Shown here: one piece after another, positions 18,714 through 28,123 of the stretch
Numbering within the stretch: the first letter of the stretch is position 1
Layout: each line of letters starts with the position of its first letter
Origin: Streptomyces sp. NBC_01451
GTDB lineage: Bacteria > Actinomycetota > Actinomycetes > Streptomycetales > Streptomycetaceae
Assembly: GCF_036227485.1 (NCBI RefSeq)
Contig: NZ_CP109479.1
Coordinates: 7,378,001 to 7,442,000, forward strand
Direction of reading: 5' to 3'
DNA length: 64,000 nt
The notes under the pieces: generated by a model
Told to the model about the DNA's origin: nothing
The model's input: only the letters and a program-made list of their open reading frames with translations
The model's database searches: none
Made by a program: the position numbers and the translations under genes

Positions 18714-18968
18714 ATGGCGGGCAGCAGCCACGGTCACACTTTGGCCGCCTGGACCGGCGTCACCATCACCATCATCGGTTTCTGCGTATCGGGCGCCTTC
18801 ATGGTGATGGCCGAGCCGCTCGGCTTCTGGGCCGGCATGGTGATCGTGGTCCTCGGCGGTGTCGTCGGCTGGATCATGGCCGCGATGGGCCTCGGCAAGC
18901 AGAAGCCGACCACCCGGGGCCGTGAGGGCCACCAGGTCACGCGTGAACCGGCGGGTGCCGGGAGCTGA
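18714..18968 (+). CDS. HGxxPAAW-like small membrane protein, 84 aa
   Basis: The N-terminus reads SHGHTLAAWTGV, which matches the HGxxPAAW signature of a small actinobacterial family except that Pro is Leu. Two hydrophobic helices follow (WTGVTITIIGFCVSGAFMVM and AGMVIVVLGGVVGWIMAAMGL), then a basic soluble tail. GAGGAG lies about 9 nt before the ATG, so this gene is translated from a normal leader. It sits in the conserved triplet of small membrane genes between trpE and trpC; function is unknown. Confidence 0.75.
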   Translation: MAGSSHGHTLAAWTGVTITIIGFCVSGAFMVMAEPLGFWAGMVIVVLGGVVGWIMAAMGLGKQKPTTRGREGHQVTREPAGAGS

Positions 18969-19069
18969 ACCCCGTAGGGGACCGGTTTTCGGACTGGCAG
19001 GGGCGGTCCGGCGAAAGCGCCGGGCCGCCCCTCGCGCGTGTACGCCCCGCAGGGGGCAGAATGCGTGGG

Positions 19070-19510
19070 GTGAACACCGAGCGGGCTCAACAGGGCGTGC
19101 CGCCGGGCGCCGGCACCGTGGCGGGACGGGTTGCCGTGCCCGCCGGGGTGCTCGCGGCCGTCGCCGGGGCCTTCGCCTACGTCGGGACGGTCGACCCCAA
19201 CCAGCCCGGCCACTACCCCGTCTGCCCGCTCCTGCGGCTGACCGGCGTGTACTGCCCCGGCTGCGGCGGACTGCGCAGCGCCTACGCCTTCGTGCACGGC
19301 GACTGGGTGACGGCCCTCGGGGCCAACGCGCTCGCCGTGACGGGATACCTGGCCTTCGCCGTCCTGTGGACCGTCTGGGTGGTTCGCGCGGCGCGCGGAC
19401 GGCCGATGCGGATCGACCTCAGGCCGGTGCAGCTGTGGAGTCTGGGCGCGTTGCTGCTGGTCTTCACGGTTGTCCGGAACCTGCCGTTCGGTGGCTGGCT
19501 CCACCCTTGA
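19070..19510 (+). CDS. DUF2752 membrane protein, 146 aa
   Basis: The DUF2752 core is clear: YPVCPLLRLTGVYCPGCGGL followed by RSAYAFVHGD, with four conserved Cys that could bind a metal or form disulfides. Three hydrophobic segments are visible. CAGAAT at 19057-19062 lies 7 nt before GTG 19070, so that start is preferred to ATG 19061. The gene lies directly upstream of trpC, as in other streptomycetes as I recall. No biochemical role is known for the family. Confidence 0.78.
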   Translation: MNTERAQQGVPPGAGTVAGRVAVPAGVLAAVAGAFAYVGTVDPNQPGHYPVCPLLRLTGVYCPGCGGLRSAYAFVHGDWVTALGANALAVTGYLAFAVLWTVWVVRAARGRPMRIDLRPVQLWSLGALLLVFTVVRNLPFGGWLHP

Positions 19511-19598
19511 TCAAATGATGAATGTCCAGGTAGTGGGACCGGTGTCAACCGGATGCGAGGGGCTCGCCCTCCTCCGGATACCATCGGAGTGACCTACT

Positions 19599-19604
19599 TT
19601 GACA
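19599..19604 (+). promoter_or_regulatory. Candidate -35 of trpC promoter
   Basis: TTGACA is a perfect consensus -35, rare in this GC-rich DNA, 73 nt before the trpC start. The expected -10 region (19622-19628) is poor, so the promoter is tentative. The stretch to trpC also contains a small hairpin, TGGCT/AGCCA (19631-19645). Confidence 0.35.
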
Positions 19605-19676
19605 GTTTGTGCAGCTTCAATTGGTGTGAATGGCTTGAACAGCCAATCGCCTACCGTCTGGAAGGGGGCCGCTCGC

Positions 19677-20486
19677 GTGAGTGTGCTCGACGAGATCATC
19701 GACGGAGTCCGTGCCGACCTCGCGGAGCGACAGGCGCGCGTCAGCCTCGACGAGCTCAAGGAGCGCGCGGCGAAGGCTCCCGCCGCCAAGGACGGGGTCG
19801 CCGCACTGCGCGGCGACGGCGTCAAGGTCATCTGCGAGGTCAAGCGGTCCAGCCCCTCCAAGGGCGCGCTCGCGGCGATCGCCGACCCGGCCGGCCTCGC
19901 GGCCGACTACGAGGAGGGCGGCGCGGCCGTCATCTCCGTCCTCACCGAACAGCGCCGCTTCGGCGGCTCGCTGGCGGACCTGGAGGCGGTGCGCGCCCGG
20001 GTGGACATCCCGGTGCTGCGCAAGGACTTCATCGTCACGTCGTACCAGCTGTGGGAGGCGCGGGCGTACGGCGCCGACCTGGCCCTCCTGATCGTCTCCG
20101 CCCTCGACCAGTCCGCCCTGGAGTCCCTCATCGAGCGCGCCGAGTCCATCGGGCTCACCCCGCTCGTCGAGGTGCACGACGAGGACGAGGTCGAGCGGGC
20201 GGTCGACGCGGGGGCCCGGATCATCGGTGTCAACGCGCGCAACCTGAAGACGCTGGAGGTCGACCGCGCCACGTTCGAGCGGGTCGCCCCCGAGATCCCC
20301 GACAGCGTCGTCAAGATCGCCGAGTCCGGTATCCGAGGCCCGCACGATCTGATCGCCTACGCCAACGCGGGCGCCGACGCGGTGCTGGTCGGCGAGTCCC
20401 TCGTCACCGGCCGTGACCCCAAGTCCGCCGTGTCGGACCTGGTGGCCGCCGGCGAGCACCCCGCGCTGCGGCACGGGCGGGGCTGA
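19677..20486 (+). CDS. trpC: Indole-3-glycerol-phosphate synthase
   Basis: TrpC closes the indole ring from CdRP. The 269-residue TIM barrel shows the catalytic Glu/Lys strand [24 protein letters not shown] with the general-acid Lys, [13 protein letters not shown], and [15 protein letters not shown] 19677 is chosen because GAAGGGGG lies 9 nt upstream; the frame is open further but family similarity begins at VSVLDEII. It heads the trpC-trpX-trpBA group. Confidence 0.94.
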   Translation: MSVLDEIIDGVRADLAERQARVSLDELKERAAKAPAAKDGVAALRGDGVKVICEVKRSSPSKGALAAIADPAGLAADYEEGGAAVISVLTEQRRFGGSLADLEAVRARVDIPVLRKDFIVTSYQLWEARAYGADLALLIVSALDQSALESLIERAESIGLTPLVEVHDEDEVERAVDAGARIIGVNARNLKTLEVDRATFERVAPEIPDSVVKIAESGIRGPHDLIAYANAGADAVLVGESLVTGRDPKSAVSDLVAAGEHPALRHGRG

Positions 20487-20508
20487 TCTCCCGCTAGAGT
20501 TGGCGCCG

Positions 20509-20682
20509 ATGACACTCACCCTGACACCGATGGACCGGTACGCCCGCCTCGCGCGCGGCTGCCGTCCACGTGGCTGCCGTGCGCCCGCGAGGCGTGTGCA
20601 CGGGCGGCGGGTCCGGTATGTCATCGGGGATGAGCCCGGACAGGTCAACGGGATGCGATGGCCCTGCGGGGCCTGGCGGTAG
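20509..20682 (+). CDS. trpX: TrpX/TrpM-like small protein, 57 aa
   Basis: The ATG lies 22 nt after trpC, and the product is a 57-residue basic peptide (MTLTLTPMDRYARL, then Arg/Cys/Pro-rich, ending MRWPCGAWR). In S. coelicolor a small gene at exactly this place, trpX (later studied as trpM), has been reported to modulate tryptophan synthesis and development. Here the identification rests on position and size more than on strong sequence memory. Three Cys and two Trp are notable. The trpX-trpB gap contains a repeat element. Confidence 0.6.
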   Translation: MTLTLTPMDRYARLARGCRPRGCRAPARRVHGRRVRYVIGDEPGQVNGMRWPCGAWR

Positions 20683-20751
20683 GGATGCGGCTCGTCTGAT
20701 CGGGCTGCGCCCTGCGCTGAGCGCTTCGCGAGGGGTGGTTCTTCGGCTGTG

Positions 20752-20806
20752 GGCCCGTTGTGGCCGGTCGCGCAGTTCCCCGCGCCCCTGAAGGGCGCGT
20801 CCTGGG
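20752..20806 (+). repeat. Intergenic repeat (family A) between trpX and trpB
   Basis: The sequence reads TTGTGGCCGGTCGCGCAGTT then CCCCGCGCCCCTGAAGGGCGCG. It matches the element after hisF (14938-15005) in its core CAGTTCCCCGCGCCCCT and contains a GCGCCC/GGGCGC stem. Its position inside the trp operon could attenuate transcription between trpX and trpB. Confidence 0.55.
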
Positions 20807-20915
20807 CGGCGGTGTTTGCACGGCACCCGCTGCCAACCCCTCGTCGCGCTGCACGCCATATACGTGACCTTGTCCGATCGACCCCGGGGCTTTCTTGCCC
20901 CTGCGAGGTAGCCGT

Positions 20916-22208
20916 ATGTCCAGTGAGTTCTTCATTCCTGATCCTGAGGGTCAAGTACCCAACGTCGACGGGTACTTCGGTGCCTTTGGCGGCAAGTTCA
21001 TCCCGGAGGCGCTCGTCGCCGCCGTGGACGAGGTCGCCGTCGAGTACGACAAGGCGAAGTCCGACCCAGAGTTCGCCCGTGAGCTCGACGATCTGCTCGT
21101 CCACTACACCGGGCGGCCCAGTTCCCTCACCGAGGTGCCCCGGTTCGCCGAGCACGCCGGTGGCGCCCGGGTCTTCCTCAAGCGGGAGGACCTGAACCAC
21201 ACCGGGTCCCACAAGATCAACAACGTGCTCGGGCAGGCCCTCCTCACCAAGAGGATGGGCAAGACCCGCGTCATCGCCGAGACCGGTGCCGGTCAGCACG
21301 GGGTCGCCACCGCGACCGCCTGTGCGCTGTTCGGGCTCGACTGCACCATCTACATGGGCGAGATCGACACCCGGCGCCAGGCCCTCAACGTCGCCCGGAT
21401 GCGCATGCTCGGCGCAGAGGTCGTCGCCGTGAAGTCCGGGTCGCGCACCCTCAAGGACGCCATCAACGAGGCGTTCCGCGACTGGGTCGCCAACGTCGAC
21501 CGTACGCACTACCTGTTCGGGACCGTGGCCGGGCCGCACCCCTTCCCGGCCATGGTGCGCGACTTCCACCGGGTGATCGGTGTCGAGGCCCGGAGGCAGC
21601 TCCTGGAGCAGGCCGGGCGGCTGCCCGACGCCGCCGTCGCCTGCGTCGGCGGCGGATCCAACGCCATCGGGCTCTTCCACGCCTTCATCCCCGACGCCGG
21701 CGTCCGGCTCATCGGGTGCGAGCCCGCCGGGCACGGTGTCGAGACCGGCGAGCACGCCGCCACCCTCACCGCCGGTGAGCCGGGCATCCTGCACGGCTCG
21801 CGGTCGTACGTCCTCCAGGACGAGGAGGGGCAGATCACCGAGCCCTACTCCATCTCCGCCGGACTCGACTACCCGGGCATCGGACCCGAGCACTCCTACC
21901 TCAAGGACACCGGCCGCGCCGAGTACCGCGCGGTCACCGACGACGCCGCCATGCAGGCGCTGCGCCTGCTGTCCCGCACCGAGGGCATCATCCCGGCCAT
22001 CGAGAGCGCCCACGCGCTCGCCGGTGCGCTGGAGATCGGCAAGGAGCTCGGCAAGGACGGGCTGATCGTCATCAACCTCTCCGGGCGCGGCGACAAGGAC
22101 ATGGACACCGCCGCCCGGTACTTCAACCTGTACGACACCGAGGCCGACGCCACCGTCGCGGCCAACGCGGGCAGCGCCGCCGCCGAGATCGAGGGGGACG
22201 CCAAGTGA
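20916..22208 (+). CDS. trpB: Tryptophan synthase beta subunit
   Basis: TrpB condenses indole with serine using PLP. The 430-residue protein has the Schiff-base Lys100 in [18 protein letters not shown], the phosphate-binding GGGSNAIG, and [12 protein letters not shown]. The start ATG follows GAGGT by 7 nt. The C-terminus is slightly long and Ala-rich ([16 protein letters not shown]). It overlaps trpA by four bases and is separated from trpX by 233 nt containing a repeat element. Confidence 0.96.
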   Translation: MSSEFFIPDPEGQVPNVDGYFGAFGGKFIPEALVAAVDEVAVEYDKAKSDPEFARELDDLLVHYTGRPSSLTEVPRFAEHAGGARVFLKREDLNHTGSHKINNVLGQALLTKRMGKTRVIAETGAGQHGVATATACALFGLDCTIYMGEIDTRRQALNVARMRMLGAEVVAVKSGSRTLKDAINEAFRDWVANVDRTHYLFGTVAGPHPFPAMVRDFHRVIGVEARRQLLEQAGRLPDAAVACVGGGSNAIGLFHAFIPDAGVRLIGCEPAGHGVETGEHAATLTAGEPGILHGSRSYVLQDEEGQITEPYSISAGLDYPGIGPEHSYLKDTGRAEYRAVTDDAAMQALRLLSRTEGIIPAIESAHALAGALEIGKELGKDGLIVINLSGRGDKDMDTAARYFNLYDTEADATVAANAGSAAAEIEGDAK

Positions 22209-23023
22209 GCGGCAACATCCAGCTGTTGAGCGACACCCTCGCCGGTGCGAAGGCCGAGGGCCGCTCCGCGCTCATCGCGTACCTCCCCGCCGGGTTCCCG
22301 ACCGTCGACGGCGGGATCGACGCCATCAAGGCAGCGTTCGAGGGCGGCGCCGACGTGGTCGAGGTCGGGCTGCCCCACAGCGACCCGGTGCTCGACGGAC
22401 CTGTCATCCAGACCGCCGACGACATCGCCCTGCGCGGCGGCGTCAAGATCGCGGACGTGATGCGCACGGTCCGGGAGGCGTACGAGGCCACCGGGAAGCC
22501 GGTGCTCGTCATGACGTACTGGAACCCGATCGACCGCTACGGCGTCGAGCGGTTCACCGCCGAGCTCGCGGAGGCGGGCGGCGCCGGGTGCATCCTGCCC
22601 GACCTGCCGGTGCAGGAGTCGGCGCTGTGGAGGGAGCACGCCGAGAAGCACGGGCTCGCTACCGTGTTCGTCGTCGCGCCCAGCAGCAAGGACGCGCGGC
22701 TCGCCGAGATCACCGCGGCGGGCAGCGGGTTCGTGTACGCCGCCTCGCTCATGGGCGTCACGGGGACCCGGGCGTCGGTCGGCGCGCAGGCGGAGGACCT
22801 GGTTCGGCGCACCCGCGGCGCCGGCACCGACCTGCCCGTCTGCGTCGGGCTGGGGGTCTCCAACGCCGCTCAGGCCGCCGAGGTCGCCGGCTTCGCCGAC
22901 GGGGTGATCGTCGGGTCGGCCTTCGTGAAGCGGATGCTGGACGCCCCGGACCACGCGGCCGGTGTCGAGGCCGTGCGGGAACTCGCCGCCGACCTCGCGA
23001 AGGGCGTGCGCGGAACCGCGTAA
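22205..23023 (+). CDS. trpA: Tryptophan synthase alpha subunit
   Basis: TrpA cleaves indole-3-glycerol phosphate to indole, which is channelled to TrpB. The catalytic Glu53 ([11 protein letters not shown]) and Asp64 (VLDGP) are in place, as are VFVVAPSS, the active-site loop SLMGVTGTR, and the phosphate-binding GLGVSN. The 272-residue length is normal. GTG 22205 overlaps the trpB stop (GTGA). A perfect 12-bp hairpin follows. Confidence 0.95.
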   Translation: MSGNIQLLSDTLAGAKAEGRSALIAYLPAGFPTVDGGIDAIKAAFEGGADVVEVGLPHSDPVLDGPVIQTADDIALRGGVKIADVMRTVREAYEATGKPVLVMTYWNPIDRYGVERFTAELAEAGGAGCILPDLPVQESALWREHAEKHGLATVFVVAPSSKDARLAEITAAGSGFVYAASLMGVTGTRASVGAQAEDLVRRTRGAGTDLPVCVGLGVSNAAQAAEVAGFADGVIVGSAFVKRMLDAPDHAAGVEAVRELAADLAKGVRGTA

Positions 23024-23070
23024 CCGCTCGGGACATTTCGTACAGGTCGCCCGAACGGGTGGACCTGGGG

Positions 23071-23097
23071 CCGGGGAGACGCAATGCGTCTCCCCGG
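23071..23097 (+). terminator. Terminator of the trp operon
   Basis: CCGGGGAGACGC (23071-23082) and its exact complement (23086-23097) form a 12-bp stem with a 3-nt loop, followed by TTCGTTCTG. It is 48 nt after trpA and only 16 nt before the next start codon. Confidence 0.8.
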
Positions 23098-23112
23098 TTC
23101 GTTCTGCGGGGT

Positions 23113-23889
23113 GTGAGCGAGAAGAATCGTGACGGAAAGCGCACCGCCCGCGAGCGGCTGGCGGTCGAGCGTGAGAAGCAGAAGTCCGCGGAGAAGCGGC
23201 GGCGGGTGCTGATCGTGGGCGCCAGTGTCGTCTGCGTGCTGGGACTCGCGGCGGTGATCGGCGTCGTCGCCGCGAACGCCGGAAAGGACAGCAAGAGCGA
23301 GAGCGCCGGCCCGGTCGTGGCGCCCTCGGGCGCGCAGGGCAAGGACAGCCTCGCGATCCCGGTGGGCGAGGAGAGCGCCAAGTCGACGCTCACGGTGTGG
23401 GAGGACTTCCGCTGCCCCGCCTGCCAGTCCTTCGAGACCAACTACCGCGCGGTCATCCATGAGCTGACGGACGCGGGCAAGCTGAAGGTGGACTACCACC
23501 TGGCGACGATCATCGACGGCAACATGGGCGGCAGCGGCTCCCGGCACGCGGCCAACGCCGCCGCCTGCGCCCAGGACGCGGGCAGGTTCACCGCGTACCA
23601 CGACGTGCTGTACGAGAACCAGCCGCAGGAGACCGACGACGCCTTCGCGAAGGACAGCAGGCTCATCGAGCTGGCGGCGAAGGCCGACGGGCTCGACACC
23701 CCCGCGTTCCGGACGTGTGTCGAGGACGGCACGCACAACAGCTGGGTCGTGAAGTCCAACCAGGCCTTCCAGAGCGGCGGTTTCGGTGGCACGCCGACCG
23801 TGCTGCTCAACGGGAAGAACATCTACCAGGACCAGACGATGACCCCGGCGAAGCTGAAGCAGATGGTCGAGGCCGCCGACAAGGCGTAG
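23113..23889 (+). CDS. Membrane-anchored DsbA-type thioredoxin-fold protein, 258 aa
   Basis: A basic cytoplasmic segment (residues 1-33) precedes one transmembrane helix (about 34-55, VLIVGASVVCVLGLAAVIGV). The extracytoplasmic domain is DsbA-like, with the redox motif Cys101-Pro-Ala-Cys104 in DFRCPACQSF and the cis-Pro loop GGTPT near the C-terminus. Two further Cys (AAACAQ, FRTCVED) lie in the helical insertion. It probably forms or reshuffles disulfides in secreted proteins. GTG 23113 follows directly after the trp terminator hairpin; no good ribosome-binding site is seen. Confidence 0.85.
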   Translation: MSEKNRDGKRTARERLAVEREKQKSAEKRRRVLIVGASVVCVLGLAAVIGVVAANAGKDSKSESAGPVVAPSGAQGKDSLAIPVGEESAKSTLTVWEDFRCPACQSFETNYRAVIHELTDAGKLKVDYHLATIIDGNMGGSGSRHAANAAACAQDAGRFTAYHDVLYENQPQETDDAFAKDSRLIELAAKADGLDTPAFRTCVEDGTHNSWVVKSNQAFQSGGFGGTPTVLLNGKNIYQDQTMTPAKLKQMVEAADKA

Positions 23890-24037
23890 GGCACGGGCAT
23901 CACCTGAGCGTCCTGCGGGCCTCCCGAGTGCCTCCGGTCCACCGCAGTCGGCGGAACCGGGGGCACCGCCCGTTATGGAGCCGTTGCCCGGGGCGGCTCA
24001 CATCCGCCGCGTCCGTCAAGGTAGCGTCGGGGCTGCT

Positions 24038-25063
24038 ATGAATATCGCCTACATTCCCAGTCCGGCGCACGGGGTGTACCACCTCGGACCCATTCCGCTG
24101 CGCGGCTACGCGTTCTGCATCATCATCGGTGTCTTCGTCGCGGTCTGGCTCGGCAACAAGCGCTGGCTCGCCCGCGGTGGCCGACCCGGCACGGTGGCCG
24201 ACATCGCGGTCTGGGCCGTGCCCTTCGGCCTGGTCGGTGGCCGCCTCTACCACGTGATCACGGACTACGAGCTGTACTTCAGCGAGGGCCGCGACTGGGT
24301 GGACGCCTTCAAGATCTGGGAGGGCGGCCTCGGTATCTGGGGCGCGATCGCCGTCGGCGCGCTGGGTGCGTGGATCGGCTGCCGCCGGCGCGGTATCCCG
24401 CTGCCCGCGTGGGCCGACGCGCTCGCCCCCGGTATCGCGCTCGCACAGGCGTGCGGTCGATGGGGCAACTGGTTCAACCAGGAGCTGTACGGGCGGGAGA
24501 CCACCGTCCCCTGGGCCCTGCACATCACCTCCTCGACCGACGGCCGGGTCCCGGGCTACTACCACCCGACGTTCCTGTACGAGTCGCTGTGGTGCGTCGG
24601 TGTCGCGCTGCTGGTCATCTGGGCCGACCGCCGGTTCACACTGGGCCACGGCCGGGCGTTCGCGCTGTACGTCGCGACCTACTGTGTGGGCCGCTTCTGG
24701 ATCGAGTACCTGCGCGTCGACGACGCCCACCACATCCTGGGCATGCGGCTGAACAACTGGACCGCGATCTTCGTCTTCATCCTCGCGGTGGTCTACTTCG
24801 TGCTCTCGGCGAAGAAGCGGCCGGGCCGGGAGGAAGTGGTGGAGCCGGGTGAGGATCTCCCCGACGGTTCGGCGCAGGACGCTGCCGAGGACGACGGGAG
24901 CGACGCGGAGTCGGCGAAGGTGAAGGCCGACAGCGCCACCGATCCCGATGCCGACCCCGACGGCAAGGCCGACTCCGTGGCCGAGGACGGGTCGGAGGGC
25001 AAGGCAGAAGCAGAGGACGACGCCGAAGCCAAGGTGGAAGCTGAGCCGACCAAGAAGAGCTGA
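24038..25063 (+). CDS. lgt: Prolipoprotein diacylglyceryl transferase
   Basis: Lgt transfers diacylglycerol to the lipobox Cys of prelipoproteins. Family motifs are present: PIPLRGYAFCIIIGVFVAVWLG, GLVGGRLYHVITD, EGGLGIWGAIAVGALGAW, CGRWGNWFNQELYG (signature), HPTFLYESLW and RFWIEYLRVD. The 341 residues include an acidic, disordered C-terminal tail of about 65 residues (Glu/Asp/Ala/Lys-rich) not needed for catalysis. TAGCGT at 24022-24027 is a likely -10, 10 nt upstream. The 150-nt spacer before it shows only a weak hairpin. S. coelicolor has two Lgts; this place corresponds to lgt1 as I recall. Confidence 0.94.
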   Translation: MNIAYIPSPAHGVYHLGPIPLRGYAFCIIIGVFVAVWLGNKRWLARGGRPGTVADIAVWAVPFGLVGGRLYHVITDYELYFSEGRDWVDAFKIWEGGLGIWGAIAVGALGAWIGCRRRGIPLPAWADALAPGIALAQACGRWGNWFNQELYGRETTVPWALHITSSTDGRVPGYYHPTFLYESLWCVGVALLVIWADRRFTLGHGRAFALYVATYCVGRFWIEYLRVDDAHHILGMRLNNWTAIFVFILAVVYFVLSAKKRPGREEVVEPGEDLPDGSAQDAAEDDGSDAESAKVKADSATDPDADPDGKADSVAEDGSEGKAEAEDDAEAKVEAEPTKKS

Positions 25064-25080
25064 GTGTCGGTCGTACGACG

Positions 25081-25113
25081 ACGAGGGCGCCCCGGGGACC
25101 GGGGCGCCCTCGT
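25081..25113. terminator. Bidirectional terminator between lgt and citE-like gene
   Basis: A 15-bp perfect stem (25081-25095 with 25099-25113) with a GGA loop lies between two convergent stop codons. Confidence 0.8.
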
Positions 25114-25125
25114 TCGTTGTGCGGG

Positions 25126-25988
<863 letters not shown>

Positions 25989-25992
<4 letters not shown>

Positions 25993-27230
25993 AGGGCTCC
26001 CTCGGTTCGCAGGGCGTCGATGTCGGGCCCGGTGAGGCCCAGTTCGGTGAGGACGGCGGTGGTGTCCGCGCCGTGCGCGCGGCCTGCCCAGCGGATCGCG
26101 CCGGGGGTCGCGGAGAGCCGGAAGAGGACGTTCTGCATACGGATCGGACCGAGGTCGGGGTCCTCGACCGTGGTGATGGTGTCGAGGGCCTGGTACTGGG
26201 GGTCGGTCATCACCTCCCGTACGTCCTGGACCGGGGCCACCGCCGCCTCCGCCTTCTCGAAGGCCGCGACGACCTCGGAGTGGGAGTGGCGGGCGATCCA
26301 CGCGCCGACCGCCTCGTCGAGGACGTCCGCGTGGCGGGCGCGGTCGGCGCCGGTGGCGAACCAGGGCTCGTCGATCAGCTCCGGGCGGCCGACCAGACGC
26401 ATCACGCGCTCGGCGATCGACTGGGCCGAGGTCGACACGGCGACCCAGGTGCCGTCGGCCGTGCGGTAGGTGTTGCGGGGCGCGTTGTTCTGCGAGCGGT
26501 TGCCGGTGCGCGGCTGGACGTGGCCCAACTGGTCGTACCAGAGCGGCTGCGGGCCCAGGACGGTGAGGATCGGCTCGATGATCGCCATGTCGACGACCTG
26601 CCCCTCGCCGGTGCGGTCGCGGGCGGACAGAGCCGTCATGACCGCGTACGCAGTGGCCAGGCCCGCGATCGAGTCGGCGAGGCCGAAGGGCGGGAGCGTC
26701 GGGGGCGCGTCCGGTTCGCCGGTGATCGCGGCGAAACCGCTCATCGCCTCGGCGAGGGTGCCGAAACCGGGGCGGTGCGCGTACGGGCCGAACTGGCCGA
26801 AGGCGGTGACCCGGGCGAGGACCAGGCGCGGGTTGGCGGCGGACAGCTCCGGCCAGCCCAGGTCCCACTTCTCCAGGGTGCCCGGGCGGAAGTTCTCGAT
26901 GACGACGTCGGCGGTGGCGGCGAGCCGGAGGAGCGTGCTCCGGCCGCCGGGCCGGGAGAGGTCGAGGGTCATCGTGCGTTTGTTGCGGCCCAGCAGCTTC
27001 CACCAGAGGCCGATGCCGTCCTTGGACGGGCCGTGGCCCCGGGAGGGGTCCGGCTTCACCGGGTGCTCGATCTTGATCACCTCGGCCCCGAAGTCGCCGA
27101 GCATGGTGGCGGCGAGCGGGCCGGCGAAGAGGGTGGCCAGGTCGAGGACGCGAAGGCCGGTGAGCGGGGCCGCGGCGGTTGTGGTCCCACCGGCTGCGGA
27201 TGCGGGTGTGCTCGTCTCCGGTGTGGTCAT
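25989..27230 (-). CDS. CaiB/BaiF-type (class III) CoA-transferase, 413 aa
   Basis: The protein is a class III CoA-transferase, which moves CoA between acids without a free intermediate. GLRVLDLATLFAGPLAATMLGDFGAEVIKIE is cut here for brevity to its ends LRVLDLA and DFGAEVIKIE; DVVIENFRPG and PPFGLADSIAG with the nucleophilic Asp186 are also present. The 23 leading residues (Thr/Ala/Pro) look disordered. ATG 27230 overlaps the ribokinase stop by four bases, and its own stop overlaps the lyase GTG. A CoA-transferase followed by a CoA-ester lyase implies activation and cleavage of a hydroxy-dicarboxylic acid. Confidence 0.85.
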
Positions 27231-28123
27231 GACGCGTACCTGGCCTCGATCTCCGAGCGGAACGGCATCGACGCCGACGCGCCCGGCCGTTGTACGGAGA
27301 GTGCCCCCGCCGCCGCTGCCCACGCCAGGGCGTCCGGCATCGGACGGCCCTCGGCCAGGGCCACCGCGAGAGCGCCGACGAACGTGTCTCCGGCGCCGGT
27401 CGAGTCCACGGCGGTGACGGGCGGCGCGGGGACGGCGACGGGTTCGGTGAGGTCCCGGGACGCGTAGAGGCTGCCGGCCGCGCCCAGGGTGATGACGACC
27501 TCCGGCACCCGGTCGAGGAGTGCGGTGGCCGCTTCGTGCGGGTCGGTCAGTCCGGTGAGCGCCGCAGCCTCGTGCTCGTTGGGCACCAACAGGTCGGTGG
27601 CGGCGAGGAGTTCGGACGGGAGCTGCTGGACGGGGGCCGGGGTGAGGATCGTGCGGACGCCATGGCGGTGAGCGGCCAGGGCGCCCTCGACGACCGCCGT
27701 GAGCGGGATCTCCAGCTGGAGCAGCAGCGCGTCGGCGGTGGCGATCAGGCTCTCGTCGCCGGGGGCGAGAGCGGTGACGGTGCCGTTGGCGGCGGGGACG
27801 ACGACGATCGCGTTGCCGCCCTCGTCGTCCACGACGATGTGCGCGGTCCCGGAGTCGCCCTCGGCGGTGCGGAGATGGTCGGTGCCGACGCCCGACTGCT
27901 CCAGTACGGAACGGAGTCGGGTGCCGTACCCGTCGTTGCCCACCGCGCCGATCATCGAGACGTCGGCGCCCGCGCGGGCCGCGGCGACGGCCTGGTTGGC
28001 GCCCTTGCCACCGGGGATCGTACGGAACTCCCGTCCTGTCACGGTCTCCCCGCGCTGCGGGGCCTTGGAGACGTACGCGACGAGGTCCATGTTCGTGCTG
28101 CCCAGCACGGCGATATGGGTCAT
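27227..28123 (-). CDS. rbsK: Ribokinase
   Basis: The PfkB-family kinase has both signatures: PGGKGANQAVAAARAGADV at 37-55, including the ribokinase GGKGANQ, and VDSTGAGDTFVGAL with the catalytic Asp246. GSTNMDLVAYVSKAPQRGET near the N-terminus is typical of RbsK and supports ribose, not another sugar, as substrate. The 298-residue length is normal. It is coupled upstream to an ADP-ribosylglycohydrolase gene and downstream to the CoA-transferase by 4-bp overlaps. No ribose transporter is nearby, so the ribose is probably made by the linked glycohydrolases. Confidence 0.9.
   Translation of the reverse strand: MTHIAVLGSTNMDLVAYVSKAPQRGETVTGREFRTIPGGKGANQAVAAARAGADVSMIGAVGNDGYGTRLRSVLEQSGVGTDHLRTAEGDSGTAHIVVDDEGGNAIVVVPAANGTVTALAPGDESLIATADALLLQLEIPLTAVVEGALAAHRHGVRTILTPAPVQQLPSELLAATDLLVPNEHEAAALTGLTDPHEAATALLDRVPEVVITLGAAGSLYASRDLTEPVAVPAPPVTAVDSTGAGDTFVGALAVALAEGRPMPDALAWAAAAGALSVQRPGASASMPFRSEIEARYAS

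Noticed and set aside
19589..19676. Possible Trp leader peptide (FNWCEWLEQ) before trpC
   Set aside because: Two Trp codons occur close together, but the frame has no stop before trpC, no ribosome-binding site, and no attenuator-like alternative stems of convincing size.
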